Position numbers and translations under genes: made by a program. Shown one piece after another: positions 16,478 to 25,519 of a stretch of DNA of 64,000 nt. Position 1 is the first letter of the stretch. Every line of letters starts with the position of its first letter. Under the pieces are notes generated by a model, which did not search any database, had not been told where the DNA came from, and was given only the letters and a program-made list of their open reading frames with translations. The DNA comes from an uncultured Megasphaera sp. (GTDB taxonomy: Bacteria; Bacillota; Negativicutes; Veillonellales; Megasphaeraceae). Where the stretch lies: assembly GCA_934202965.1 (NCBI GenBank), contig CAKPYN010000011.1:1-64000 (forward strand), given 5' to 3'.

Positions 16478-16652
16478 ATAATGTCACTCCTTATATTTCA
16501 TTTTCATGTCCTTTTGAACCATTCCAGTATAACAGAAAGCGACAAGAAAATCTTCTTTTTTTGCTATAAAATTCACCTATTCAGTATAAATAAAGTGGGT
16601 TATAATAAAGATGATACTTGTAGATTGATTAGGTAAAGAAGGAGAACATGAT

Positions 16653-17066
16653 ATGAGAACGGGAACAGGTATTGTAGAAAAAGTATATGACAATGGATTG
16701 GCAAAAGTACAGACAAACCGCAATAATTTGTATACGCCTTGCAGTGACAGCATGTGTGATAATAATGTAGTCATTGATGCAGTCAATACGATTGGCGCCC
16801 AAAAAGGACAGTTTGTCAAATTTAATATACCCGAAGATAAAGTAGCTGTAGGTGGCATCATGTGTTTTGGCATGCCGTTGGCATTGATTATTATTTGGGG
16901 AATTTTTGGCTATTGGTTTGGTAGCCAGTATGAGTATACGAGTGAGTTAACGGCCTTTGTTGGAATGGTCGTTGGCGGTTTAATTGGGGCATTTTTATTA
17001 AAACGCTATGAAAGAAAAATTAACAGCAATACAACAAAGGTAGATATTATAGAAATTATTAGTTAA
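16653..17066 (+). CDS. RseC/SoxR-reducing system family membrane protein
   Basis: The 137-residue protein has an N-terminal soluble part with a Cys pair (TPCSDSMC, residues about 29-36), two transmembrane helices (VGGIMCFGMPLALIIIWGIF and the segment around 91-111) and a lysine/arginine-rich tail. This is the RseC layout known from E. coli sigma-E control and from the Rhodobacter/E. coli Rsx-linked SoxR reduction system. No rnf/rsx genes are nearby, so its partner is unknown. The start follows AAGGAG by 8 nt; TATAAT lies about 50 bp upstream. A strong terminator follows. Confidence 0.78.
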   Translation: MRTGTGIVEKVYDNGLAKVQTNRNNLYTPCSDSMCDNNVVIDAVNTIGAQKGQFVKFNIPEDKVAVGGIMCFGMPLALIIIWGIFGYWFGSQYEYTSELTAFVGMVVGGLIGAFLLKRYERKINSNTTKVDIIEIIS

Positions 17067-17080
17067 TGGTTAGTTTTGGA

Positions 17081-17121
17081 AAAAGCGCATTCCCCATAGG
17101 CAGCGGGGATGCGCTTTTTGT
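17081..17121. terminator. Terminator between rseC-like and terC-like genes
   Basis: AAAAGCGCATTCCCC and GGGGATGCGCTTTTT form a 15-bp stem around a short loop; it suits both converging genes. Confidence 0.9.
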
Positions 17122-17123
17122 CA

Positions 17124-17783
17124 TTACGAGGATAGTTTTCGCTGATATACGATGACGGCGCTAATAAATAAGATAGGCAGCAGATAGGAACTAAAGGGAA
17201 CATATTGCTGCAGCAGTGAACCGATGATTTTGTCATGGACTATCATTGATGCAGCCGTATAAGCTAAGATAACGGCGCCCCCTGTAACAAGCCAGGAGAA
17301 TCGTTCCATAAGGCTGGCGATGCGCTGACTGCCCCAGATGATGATGGGAATGCTGATTGCCAGCCCGATGAAAACGAGGGGAAGATTGCCATGGGCAGCA
17401 CCGGCAACTGCCAATATATTATCGATACCCATGGCTGCATCCGCAATGATAATGGTTTTGACAGCATTGGCAAAAGAGGTAGCTGCAGGAGAGTCGGCTG
17501 CATTTTCTTGTGGTTTCAGCAGTTTGAATGCGATGGGAAGAAGAATAAGGCCGCCGAGGGCTTGCAAATACGGAATAGCCAATAAATACGCGGCAACGAG
17601 CGTCATGAGGATGCGGATGATAATCGCTCCGGCTGTGCCTATGTAGATTGCTTTTTTTCGTACGGCTGTGGGCAGATGGCGTGAAGCCATGCCAATGACA
17701 ACGGCATTGTCACCACCTAATACAATATCTAATACGATAATAGAACCGAGAGCGATGAGAAATTGGCTAGAAAATATGTCCAT
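17124..17783 (-). CDS. TerC/YkoY-family membrane protein, probable Mn2+ exporter
   Basis: The 219-residue integral membrane protein has seven predicted helices and the two TerC acidic motifs, VLGGDNAVVI (about 22-31) and DAAMGIDNILAVAG (about 114-127), whose Asp/Asn residues sit in the membrane and are likely metal ligands. Members preceded by a yybP-ykoY riboswitch export Mn2+ (MeeF/MeeY of Bacillus subtilis), and exactly such a leader precedes this gene. The role is therefore manganese detoxification, possibly for metalation of exported proteins. The length fits the family. Confidence 0.9.
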   Translation of the reverse strand: MDIFSSQFLIALGSIIVLDIVLGGDNAVVIGMASRHLPTAVRKKAIYIGTAGAIIIRILMTLVAAYLLAIPYLQALGGLILLPIAFKLLKPQENAADSPAATSFANAVKTIIIADAAMGIDNILAVAGAAHGNLPLVFIGLAISIPIIIWGSQRIASLMERFSWLVTGGAVILAYTAASMIVHDKIIGSLLQQYVPFSSYLLPILFISAVIVYQRKLSS

Positions 17784-17813
17784 AGTAATACTCCTTTACA
17801 AAAAATAAGATAA

Positions 17814-17950
17814 CAAAAAAAGACCTTTAATACATCTCGTGGGTTCAAGATGTATTAAAGGTCTCACTAAACGAATCGGATTCGTCGATAGTACCAGCAG
17901 TGAAGACTGCAGTGATTGTTGATACTATCGTTAGAAAGTTACTCCCCTTT
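17814..17950 (-). promoter_or_regulatory. yybP-ykoY (manganese) riboswitch with terminator
   Basis: On the minus strand the leader opens with AAAGGGGAGTAAC, has a paired central helix (GATAGTATC...GGTACTATC), and closes with TGAGACCTTT, the conserved ends of the yybP-ykoY class. A 17-bp terminator stem (AGACCTTTAATACATCT and its complement, 17821-17863) follows and ends in seven Ts. The 3' AGACCTTT is shared by the aptamer and the terminator, giving an ON switch when Mn2+ binds. Confidence 0.9.
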
Positions 17951-17965
17951 AATGAAGATAGGTTC

Positions 17966-17995
17966 ATTATACTGGAAGTGTCATGAATTTGTCAA
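17966..17995 (-). promoter_or_regulatory. Promoter of the terC-like gene
   Basis: On the minus strand: TTGACA, 18-bp spacer, TATAAT, immediately before the riboswitch. Confidence 0.85.
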
Positions 17996-18014
17996 TTATA
18001 AAGCAGAAAAAATA

Positions 18015-19313
18015 TTACCAAAGATTGTCTTCTTCATTGAATTGCCATTCATAGGGATCCGAACATATTTCCATGTCATCATGCTTTTGGATTTCCGGAA
18101 TACAGCTGACAGAACATTCAATATTTTCTAGGGATAGCGTGTTTTTTATGCGGACAATTTTGGCATCATTGGGAACCGGTAAAAATGAATGGGCCATAGC
18201 CATTTCGATAGCGTCTTTATCGCTGTTAGCGTATAAAGGCATAGCCCCCATACGGAAGGATTTGGCTGTAATGATATTGGTATACGTAGAGGCAAAGTCA
18301 ATTTTATTGACAAAACGATAACTGATAATATCGGCAACGCCGGCTCCGGCAGCATTACCGTGCGCTGCTTTCGTAATATCAAGCAGTATGATTTTTTCGA
18401 TATCCGGAGCTAATGAACGGAATGCCGCTTCCTGACTAAACCGTTCGGTACGGCCGGTTACGTTGGGATCCATGCCGGCACCGCTGATTTCTTTGCCGAC
18501 TTCATCAATAATGAGCACATCGATGCGGGGCAGTTTTAAACGCGGCATTTCTTGTTTGGCACGTATTTGCAGTGCTGCGTCGCGTTCGATGATTTTTTGT
18601 TTGGGAATCACTTCAAGGCAGGCAATATCATCGCTGGGACTTTGGACTAAACCGACGGCAAAAACGACATTGACATGCTGCATAAATGCCTTAGCAACTC
18701 GTTCCAAATTGGGACCAAAATGATCGTAACCGTGGGCATGAAACGTAGCAGCACCCTTGTGTTTGCCGACGCCGATGCAAATCATTTTTAATAATCCCGA
18801 TTCATGGTCATATTTGAAATGCGTGTGAGGTTTGATTTTATTGAACAGAATAATGCCGTCTGCTTCATAGGCATTTTTATCGCAATATACGGGAAAACCA
18901 TCGTCTAACGAAGCCACTTGGACAACGTCCATTGTGGAAAGAACAGGAACGCCCAGGTAATTTTCGTCAATGCCGAATTGTGCCAAATGAGCTTTTTGTC
19001 CTTCAGACGAAGCACCGGCATGGCTGCCCATGGCTGGAAAAACAAAGGGAAGAGCTCCCCAGGCTTTTAATTGATCGCATAAGGTTTTCATTAATTCTTT
19101 ATAGTGAGGAAGACCGCGGCTGCCGGCAGTAATACCAATGCGTTTTCCCTTTAAGGCGGCGACAGTAGCGTCATCCAGGGTCTGCAACTGTTGTTTTAAG
19201 GTTGCTGCAGGATTTTCTAAATCCGTATGCGGAAAGGTTTGATGGACTTTTACCATCTTGGGAATTATAATGCCGTCGGTTAATGATTTTTTATCTAATT
19301 TTGGAAAGAACAA
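18015..19313 (-). CDS. LarA-like (lactate racemase superfamily, DUF2088-type) protein
   Basis: The 432-residue protein resembles the N-terminal catalytic fold of nickel-pincer LarA enzymes, which racemise or epimerise 2-hydroxy acids. Supporting patterns are GKRIGITAGSRGL near 60, AMGSHAGASSEGQ near 105, and the His-rich KPHTHFKYDHESGLLK near 170. The chemistry here is not known. I chose the TTG at 19313 (MFFPKLDKK) because AAAGGAGG lies 8 nt upstream; the frame stays open into the metQ gene but that part is not coding. It follows metQ by 91 bp with a strong terminator between, so linkage to methionine uptake is uncertain. Confidence 0.72.
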   Translation of the reverse strand: MFFPKLDKKSLTDGIIIPKMVKVHQTFPHTDLENPAATLKQQLQTLDDATVAALKGKRIGITAGSRGLPHYKELMKTLCDQLKAWGALPFVFPAMGSHAGASSEGQKAHLAQFGIDENYLGVPVLSTMDVVQVASLDDGFPVYCDKNAYEADGIILFNKIKPHTHFKYDHESGLLKMICIGVGKHKGAATFHAHGYDHFGPNLERVAKAFMQHVNVVFAVGLVQSPSDDIACLEVIPKQKIIERDAALQIRAKQEMPRLKLPRIDVLIIDEVGKEISGAGMDPNVTGRTERFSQEAAFRSLAPDIEKIILLDITKAAHGNAAGAGVADIISYRFVNKIDFASTYTNIITAKSFRMGAMPLYANSDKDAIEMAMAHSFLPVPNDAKIVRIKNTLSLENIECSVSCIPEIQKHDDMEICSDPYEWQFNEEDNLW

Positions 19314-19351
19314 GAAAATAGCCTCCTTTAATAGGTCAAATGTGCATGTAT

Positions 19352-19394
19352 AAAAAAGCCTGCCATAAAATATACAGGGTATTTTATGGCAGGT
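19352..19394 (-). terminator. Terminator of metQ
   Basis: On the minus strand CCTGCCATAAAAT pairs with ATTTTATGGCAGG, followed by CTTTTTTA, 11 bases past the stop codon. Confidence 0.9.
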
Positions 19395-19404
19395 ACGTGT
19401 TAGC

Positions 19405-20229
19405 TTAGAATGCAGGGAGAATTGTACCCTGGAAGTGATCGGCAATGAATTTTTTAATCGGTTCAGATTGATAAATAGCCAATACTTTTTGATATGTTGC
19501 ATTGTCTTTATCTTCTTCACGAACAACCATTACGTTGGCATATGGAGAATCTTTGCTTTCAACAAGAATGGAATCTTTTTGCGGATTTAAACCTGCCGGA
19601 ATAGCGTAGTTCGTGTTAACGCAAGCCAAATCAGTATCATCTAAAGAGCGAGGAATTTGTGCGGCATCTAATTCAACAAATTGAAGGTTTTTGGGATTTT
19701 CTGTAACATCCGGTACAGATGCGTCAACAGAATTGCCATTTTTCAATTTAATTAAACCAGCCTGCTGCAAGAGAAGCAATGCGCGGGCGCCGTTGGTAGG
19801 ATCGTTCGGAATGGTGACTTTTGCACCATCAGCGACTTCTTTAATGTCTTTATATTTATGAGAATATACGGCCATCGGAAGAATAATTGTTTTGCCGATA
19901 GAGGTCAGCTTCAAGCCTTGTTTTTTAACGACATTATCAAGGTACGGTTGATGCTGCATGGAGTTCATATCCAAATCTTTTTCGGCTAAGGCTTTATTTG
20001 GCTGTACATAATCATTGAATTCAACGATTTTAATGGTAATGCCTTGTTTAGCCGCTTCTTTTGCAACTTCTTCCATGACTTCCGCATGAGGACCGGCAGT
20101 TACGCCCATTTTAATTTCTTTTTTGTCCGCACTGGCACTGTTATTGTCAGAACCGCCGCAGCCAGCAGCAAAAATGCAAGTTGTCGCAATTAAGGCAGCA
20201 GCGAAAAGCTTTTTGATAGATGAATTCAT
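19405..20229 (-). CDS. metQ: MetQ-type methionine-binding lipoprotein
   Basis: The 274-residue NlpA/MetQ-family binding protein has a signal peptide and lipobox (FAAGC; lipidated Cys at about 24), then the ligand-binding motifs GPHAEVMEEV, NSMQHQPYL, PNDPTNGARA and RSLDDTDLA. It delivers methionine or its oxides/D-forms to a MetNI permease. metN and metI are not adjacent; the only pair in the window is at 25519-27203, where a different binding protein is encoded. A SAM-I riboswitch upstream makes methionine the most probable ligand. It is the intact relative of the fragment at 93-571. Confidence 0.93.
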   Translation of the reverse strand: MNSSIKKLFAAALIATTCIFAAGCGGSDNNSASADKKEIKMGVTAGPHAEVMEEVAKEAAKQGITIKIVEFNDYVQPNKALAEKDLDMNSMQHQPYLDNVVKKQGLKLTSIGKTIILPMAVYSHKYKDIKEVADGAKVTIPNDPTNGARALLLLQQAGLIKLKNGNSVDASVPDVTENPKNLQFVELDAAQIPRSLDDTDLACVNTNYAIPAGLNPQKDSILVESKDSPYANVMVVREEDKDNATYQKVLAIYQSEPIKKFIADHFQGTILPAF

Positions 20230-20267
20230 AAATAATCAAATCCCTTCTCCTGATAAATTCTACTGTT

Positions 20268-20417
20268 TTACTAAAAAGAAAAGCCGTCAACAGATGACGG
20301 CTTGATTATGTACTCGTTCATCTGCCGATATAATATATCGTTGGACTTGGCACCTATCCCATTAGGGGGTTGCCGCAGCGTCATCGGGCCAATCCCTCGA
20401 CTGCTCTTGATGAAAAC
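20268..20417 (-). promoter_or_regulatory. SAM-I (S-box) riboswitch and terminator upstream of metQ
   Basis: On the minus strand the aptamer reads ATCAAGAGCAGTCGAGGGA, TTGGCCCGATGACGC, GGCAACC, then GGTGCCAA and GATGAACG, which pairs with the 5' TTCATC to close P1; these are the conserved S-box blocks in order. A terminator (GCCGTCA, TCTG loop, TTGACGGC, TTTTCTTTTT) follows at 20268-20303. High SAM would terminate transcription. Confidence 0.95.
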
Positions 20418-20438
20418 AATATTGGTTTGTTGGTGTAC

Positions 20439-20467
20439 ATGTTATCATTGATTATGCTGTATGTCAA
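20439..20467 (-). promoter_or_regulatory. Promoter of the SAM riboswitch-metQ transcript
   Basis: On the minus strand TTGACA, 17-bp spacer, TAACAT. Confidence 0.7.
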
Positions 20468-20578
20468 TATCCAAGATAAAAAATTTGGCACATAAACGAC
20501 GATTTCATGCAGAGATATCTAGTGCATGCAAAGGATAAAACAGCAAAACCAGGCAGACGGCAGCAGCGTGCGTCATAT

Positions 20579-21979
20579 TTATGCATCAATGAGTTTGCCC
20601 GGATTGAGAATCAGCTTTGGATCCATAGCCCGTTTGATGGTTTTCATGATAGCAAGTTCGCCGCTTGGCGTGAATTCTTCCATGTATTTAAGCTTTTTGG
20701 CACCGATACCGTGTTCACCGGCAAGACGGCCGCCAACGCTGTAGGCATACGCATATACTTGCTGATGGAATTCTTCGACATTTTTATTCCATTCTTTATC
20801 GCTCATATCCATCTTGCAGAGAACAATGTGTAAATTGCCATCGCCGATATGGGCATTGATTTTAACTTGGAATGGATAGTTTTCGCCAATTTCCATGATT
20901 TTTTCGATAGTAGAGGCAATTTTATGAACTGGAACGACAACATCATCCGTAAGGAATACTTTGCTGACCATTTCACAAGAAGTCTGTACATTGCGGCGCA
21001 TATTCCAGATGCGGTCATCCGCTTCCAAGACATCGACGGCGCCGGATTCTTCACAAATCGTGCAGACAGAATCCATTTTTGCATCCAATTCATCTTCGCG
21101 GAATGTTTCTACCGTAATAATAACGTAAATTCCATCGTTATAATGAGGCATATCGGAGTATTTGCAGTAATCGGCCGTGTCACGGACGTACGAGTTGTCC
21201 ATGTATTCGACACTAGTTGGGTCAACACCGGCTTTTAACAGTTTGGGCACCATGTACAGTGCTTTTTTGGGATCTGTATAGATGGCAAGTACGTCAAAAC
21301 GATACGGGGGCAGGGGAATTAATTTGACCGTTACTTTAGTAATAATGCCTAACGTGCCTTCGCTGCCGATGACGAGCTGTTCCAAGTCATACCCAGTGGA
21401 ACATTTTTTGAGGATGCGGCCGCATTCGACGATTTCACCTGTCGGTGTAACCATTTCCAGCGAATATACTTGATGACGCGTTACGCCATAGCGAACAGCG
21501 CGCAGACCGCCGGCATTGGTAGCTAAGTTGCCGCCGATTAAGCAGCTTTCTGCACTGGAAGGGTCGCCTGCATAAAGAAGACCTGCTTTTTTAGCGGCAT
21601 TTTGCAGATCGACTGTACGAACGCCGGCTTCCACTGTCATATACATGCCTTCTTCATTGAGCTCGATGATTTTGTTCAGTCTGTCCATGCAGAGAACCAA
21701 GCCGCCGCAGACTGGGATAGCCCCGTCGGCCAGGCTGGTACCGCCGCCGCGAACAGTAATAGGAAAATCGTATTCATTAGCAAGTTTTACGATTTGGGAA
21801 ATTTCTTCGGCATTCGCAGGAAGAACAGCGGCTTCCGGCACATGAAACATCGCCGGGTTTGTTTCGTAATCTGTTTGATACTGCAGCAGCATGTCACGGT
21901 CTGTTTTTACATAAGACGGACCAGTAATAGCTTTCAATTTTTCAATGATTTCTGGTGTAATCGGTTGATAGGTTTTCAA
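20579..21979 (-). CDS. FAD-linked oxidase, second GlcD/D-lactate dehydrogenase-type enzyme
   Basis: The 466-residue protein is a clear paralogue of the enzyme at 8121-9530 from end to end. It has VRGGGTSLADGAIP and AGDPSSAESCLIGGN in the FAD domain, HIGDGNLHI near the C-terminus, and an NPGKLID end. It should oxidise a 2-hydroxy acid such as D-lactate, D-2-hydroxybutyrate or glycolate; the two copies may differ in substrate, which sequence alone does not tell. It starts with TTG at 21979, with AAGGGGGAC about 6 nt upstream and no ATG nearby. No etfAB or lactate permease gene lies next to it. Confidence 0.9.
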   Translation of the reverse strand: MKTYQPITPEIIEKLKAITGPSYVKTDRDMLLQYQTDYETNPAMFHVPEAAVLPANAEEISQIVKLANEYDFPITVRGGGTSLADGAIPVCGGLVLCMDRLNKIIELNEEGMYMTVEAGVRTVDLQNAAKKAGLLYAGDPSSAESCLIGGNLATNAGGLRAVRYGVTRHQVYSLEMVTPTGEIVECGRILKKCSTGYDLEQLVIGSEGTLGIITKVTVKLIPLPPYRFDVLAIYTDPKKALYMVPKLLKAGVDPTSVEYMDNSYVRDTADYCKYSDMPHYNDGIYVIITVETFREDELDAKMDSVCTICEESGAVDVLEADDRIWNMRRNVQTSCEMVSKVFLTDDVVVPVHKIASTIEKIMEIGENYPFQVKINAHIGDGNLHIVLCKMDMSDKEWNKNVEEFHQQVYAYAYSVGGRLAGEHGIGAKKLKYMEEFTPSGELAIMKTIKRAMDPKLILNPGKLIDA

Positions 21980-22043
21980 AAAAAGTCCCCCTTTTGTTCA
22001 TTTTGGTATTATTCTACCACGCAAAGGGGGATTCGTGAAGATA

Positions 22044-22475
22044 TTAGAATTTCAAGTCAATCATAGCAGAAACGCCAACGCCCTGCACACGATTGAGGTT
22101 GGTGACGTCTTTCGTGGCGAGCGGTATTAATGCCTTGGCGCGGGCAATATTATTAAAGCTCCCTTCTAATTGACCGACGGCTTGTACTTTATCGACTTGG
22201 TTTTTGGAACCGATGACCTGTACGGCACCGACATATTTACCGCTGCCTACACTGATAATAGGAACGACTTTCGTAGCATAGTCCGTTCCTACACCGTTTT
22301 TCATCAATAATTTGTTGAGAAAATCGTTGATTTGCGTGCCAAACTTATCGACGAGAACAGAAACGCCGCCGACTTTTAAGATGGATCCTAAATTAAATGC
22401 CTGTGTTGTGGCGATACCACCACCAAATCCTAATAAAGATGCAGCAATCATGCCGATGATAAGTTGTTTTTTCAT
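22044..22475 (-). CDS. Small exported protein of unknown function
   Basis: The 143-residue protein has a signal peptide (MKKQLIIGMIAASLLGFGGG, cleavage likely near ATTQA) and a Gly/Val-rich mature domain without cysteine. SVGSGKYVGAVQVIGSK and VQGVGVSAMIDLKF are noticeable stretches. I do not recognise a named family; it resembles conserved Negativicutes proteins annotated only as hypothetical. It precedes, on the same strand, the GlcD-type oxidase gene (64 bp gap), so co-transcription is possible. Confidence 0.6.
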   Translation of the reverse strand: MKKQLIIGMIAASLLGFGGGIATTQAFNLGSILKVGGVSVLVDKFGTQINDFLNKLLMKNGVGTDYATKVVPIISVGSGKYVGAVQVIGSKNQVDKVQAVGQLEGSFNNIARAKALIPLATKDVTNLNRVQGVGVSAMIDLKF

Positions 22476-22515
22476 TACATAACACCTCGTTTACAAAATA
22501 TACATTCTATACATA

Positions 22516-23862
22516 TTATATCTTATTTTCCTTGTGTCCTCTAGCTAAGGAAGCAAGTATTGCAAAAAAACATAAGCCGGCAAACAGTAAAAACATCTCG
22601 TGAATGGTGGTGCGTAAGCTAGCAGCATACGCCGTACCAGAGAGTGTCGTTGCGGACAAAATAAGTGTAACAAATGCCATACTGCATGCTTGTCCCAGAT
22701 TACGTACGAGGGCCAGCATGCTGGAGGCAATGCCATGGTATGTTGGTTTGACGGCACTCATAATGGCACTGTTGTTAGGTGCGCCAAATAATGCTGAGCC
22801 AATACCGATAAGAAAAAGAACGCCTACAAGCGGCCATAAGGTTGTACCTATGCAAAATGAAAATAGCAAGAGCCCCAAAGCAGTGAGTCCTAATCCAGCG
22901 GAAGCAATATAACGGGCACCGTAGCGATCGGACAATGCGCCCGCCTGTGGAGAACATAGTGCCATCATGATAGGCTGTACTAAAAGAATGCAGCCGGATA
23001 GGGCCGGAGAAATGTCTAACACGATTTGCAGATAGAGAGATAATAAAAAAGAAATAGCATAAGTAGCACTGTATTGAATAAAAGCGGCTAAATTAGACAT
23101 AGAGAAGGTCATATTGCGGAAAATAAATAATGGCAGCAACGGATGATAAGAGCGGCTTTCATGAAGAAGAAAAAGAATCAATAATCCTATTCCCAACCAT
23201 ATAAAGAAACGATTGGTTTCATACGAAGATAAGCCCCAAAGAAAGCAAATAATGCCGCTGACTGATAAGGCGGAACTAATGATATTCACAAACGGAGCAC
23301 CTTTAGCATACCATTCGTCATGAACCGGCCGCATTATCCAGTAGGCAAGGGCTGTTAATACGGCAGGTATCATAAAAATACAACGCCAGCCGGCAAATTG
23401 ACTGAGTATGCCGCCTAGAACCGGACCGATGGAAAGACCTAAATAGGTAAGCGAAACTGTAATACCCAATATGCGGCCCTGACAGGTTTCGTCGGTTGTT
23501 GTTAGCAGAAGGGGCATATAGGAAACGTAAATAGCAGCTAAAAATATACCCTGTAGGATGCGAAGCAGCAAAAGAATGCTCAGAGAAGGCGCAAATGCGG
23601 CACTGAACGTAGAAAGGCCAAATCCAACTAACGCTGTCATATACGTGCGTCGCCGTCCGTATATATCGGAAATTTTACCAAAAGGCAGAAGAAATGCGGC
23701 AGAGGCAATTAGAAATACCGTAACGACCCAGGTTAATGTATCCGGCAGTACATCAAAATCAGCGGCCATACTGGGGATGGCGATGTTGAGAGCGGTGGAA
23801 AGAAAGGAGCCGGTGAAACTAATTAGACAAATAGAATAGAAAATACGCTTTTTTATAGACAT
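22516..23862 (-). CDS. MFS drug:H+ antiporter-type transporter
   Basis: The 448-residue major facilitator protein has at least 12 hydrophobic segments (12 to 14 by eye). The loop 2-3 motif GKISDIYGRRRTYMTA and motif C in helix 5 (LSIGPVLGGILSQ) mark the drug:H+ antiporter group (EmrB/QacA- or Bcr-like). The compound exported cannot be predicted. I moved the start to the ATG at 23862 (MSIKKRIFY), 6 nt after AGAAGGA, instead of the longer frame. It is monocistronic; the upstream region carries the divergent T-box promoter of the next operon. Confidence 0.88.
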   Translation of the reverse strand: MSIKKRIFYSICLISFTGSFLSTALNIAIPSMAADFDVLPDTLTWVVTVFLIASAAFLLPFGKISDIYGRRRTYMTALVGFGLSTFSAAFAPSLSILLLLRILQGIFLAAIYVSYMPLLLTTTDETCQGRILGITVSLTYLGLSIGPVLGGILSQFAGWRCIFMIPAVLTALAYWIMRPVHDEWYAKGAPFVNIISSALSVSGIICFLWGLSSYETNRFFIWLGIGLLILFLLHESRSYHPLLPLFIFRNMTFSMSNLAAFIQYSATYAISFLLSLYLQIVLDISPALSGCILLVQPIMMALCSPQAGALSDRYGARYIASAGLGLTALGLLLFSFCIGTTLWPLVGVLFLIGIGSALFGAPNNSAIMSAVKPTYHGIASSMLALVRNLGQACSMAFVTLILSATTLSGTAYAASLRTTIHEMFLLFAGLCFFAILASLARGHKENKI

Positions 23863-23977
23863 ACACATTCCTTCTTCCAAAATAGGACATGAAAAATACA
23901 CGAGATATATTTTCTATATTTAGTATACCAAAAATGAGAGAGATATAAATATATGGTGTAAAAAAATAAAAATACTT

Positions 23978-24006
23978 TTGACAAAATAAATTTAAAAGAG
24001 TACCAT
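23978..24006 (+). promoter_or_regulatory. Promoter of the Cys T-box operon
   Basis: TTGACA, 17-bp spacer, TACCAT. Confidence 0.7.
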
Positions 24007-24049
24007 ATGCGTAAACATTAAGAAATGCAATGACCAAAACAAGTACACA

Positions 24050-24275
24050 AAAGTGAAGCGTTCAGAGAGTGCGGGCTATAAGCTGAAAACCTGCATCGTT
24101 CGATGTTTTTGTTGGAATGCCTTTGGGAGCAGAACGACGGAATCGAGTATGTTGTTACGTGTACCCTGCGTTATTGGGGTTTGAGATATAGTCTGTATAG
24201 GGTATACAGCAGACTATAAACAGAGTGGAACCGCGAGCCATCGTCTCTGTCAGGGAGAGGATGGCTCTTTTTGTA
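24050..24275 (+). promoter_or_regulatory. T-box riboswitch, probably cysteine-responsive
   Basis: Stem I begins with AGTGAAGCG and CAGAGAGTGCGGG; the specifier region GGAATGCCTTTGGGAGC has the probable specifier codon TGC (Cys) at 24118-24120. The T-box element is GAGTGGAACCGCG (24223-24235) and the terminator is GAGCCATC...GATGGCTC followed by TTTTT (24235-24272). The antiterminator bulge UGGA pairs with UCCA, a discriminator U73 found in tRNA-Cys, so specifier and bulge agree. The switch precedes the M20-metNIQ operon. Confidence 0.88.
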
Positions 24276-24364
24276 TATATTTTATATATAGGGGATTATG
24301 TAGATTTATTGCATGCCATTAGTATACTTAAATGGTATACTAATAAAAACGGGGGACGATACAC

Positions 24365-25519
24365 ATGAACGAACAACAAGTAAGAGAAAAAATCACCAAT
24401 GAATTTTATTGGTTTCACAAGCATCCAGAATTGTCTTTCCAGGAATATGAAACGACAAAACGGATTCGACAAAATTTGGAAGCAGCAGGAATTCGCATTT
24501 TACATCTTCCATTAGAAACGGGGTTAGTTGCAGAATTTGGCTCAGGGAATCATCCGATTGTAGCAATTCGCTGCGATATTGATGCACTGCCTGTAACAGA
24601 AGAAGCAGATGTATCCTACCGCTCGGAACATACAGGCTGTATGCATGCATGCGGACATGATTTTCATACGTCAGCGATTCTAGGAGCAGCGTATTTGTTG
24701 AAAGAACGAGAAAAAGATATTCATGGTACGATTCGTGTTATTTTTCAGCCAGGTGAAGAAGGTCCCAGCGGTGCATTGAAAATAGTAGAAACCGGTATCA
24801 TTGATGATGTAGATGCAATATTTGGCATGCATTGCACACCGCTGCTGGAAGTCGGGAAAATGGGATTTATTGATGGCCCAGCCATGGCGGCTGTCGATGC
24901 GTTTCAGATTGTATTTGAAGGAAAAGGCGTGCATGCAGCACATCCGAATAAAGGTATTGATTCGATCGTTACGGCGTCTGCCTTTGTTGGAGCTGTACAG
25001 ACTATCGTGAGCCGAAATATGGATCCTTTTGCCGCCAATTTAATCAGTGTGACGCATATTGAAGGCGGTCATAATTGGAATGTCATTCCTAAGAGTACTT
25101 TAATAGAAGGCACGACGAGAACGATGACGAAGCAAGAACGAGAATGCATTAAAAAACGCGTAGAAGATATAGCGCAGTCCGTTGCCCAGACTTATGGTGC
25201 GCAGGCGGAAGTCACTTGGAAACCAGGGCCGCCGGCATTAGCGAATGATAAAACGTGGGGAATAATTGCTAAACAAGTTGCAAAAGAACATAAATTTGAA
25301 ATTGCTCCCATGGAACCGTCGCTGGGCGGAGAAGATTTTGCCTTTTATTTTGAAAAAACGACAGGATATTTTGTGCAAATTGGGACGGGTTTATCCTATC
25401 CGAATCATAATCCTAAATTTAAAGTAGACCCGGCGGCCTTATATCCGGCAGCCTCGTATATGGCAGATTTAGCGATACAAGCAATAGATACGTTACAGGA
25501 TGATAAGGGGAACAAATAA
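24365..25519 (+). CDS. M20 family amidohydrolase of the Cys T-box operon
   Basis: The 384-residue dinuclear-metal M20 hydrolase has IRCDIDALP at about 68-76, HACGHDFH at 94-101, GEEGPSGA with the catalytic glutamate, a lid domain with GVHAAHPNKGIDS, and a late GGEDFAFY. It would remove an acyl group from an N-acyl amino acid. Its place as first gene of a cysteine-controlled uptake operon suggests N-acyl- or S-substituted cysteine as substrate, comparable to the deacetylases of Bacillus subtilis that salvage modified cysteines; this is inference. The stop overlaps the start of metN by one base (TAATG), so translation is coupled. Confidence 0.9.
   Translation: MNEQQVREKITNEFYWFHKHPELSFQEYETTKRIRQNLEAAGIRILHLPLETGLVAEFGSGNHPIVAIRCDIDALPVTEEADVSYRSEHTGCMHACGHDFHTSAILGAAYLLKEREKDIHGTIRVIFQPGEEGPSGALKIVETGIIDDVDAIFGMHCTPLLEVGKMGFIDGPAMAAVDAFQIVFEGKGVHAAHPNKGIDSIVTASAFVGAVQTIVSRNMDPFAANLISVTHIEGGHNWNVIPKSTLIEGTTRTMTKQERECIKKRVEDIAQSVAQTYGAQAEVTWKPGPPALANDKTWGIIAKQVAKEHKFEIAPMEPSLGGEDFAFYFEKTTGYFVQIGTGLSYPNHNPKFKVDPAALYPAASYMADLAIQAIDTLQDDKGNK

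Noticed and set aside
19314..19526. 71-codon extension of the LarA-like gene into metQ
   Set aside because: It overlaps metQ and its terminator, whereas GGAGG is correctly placed before the TTG at 19313.
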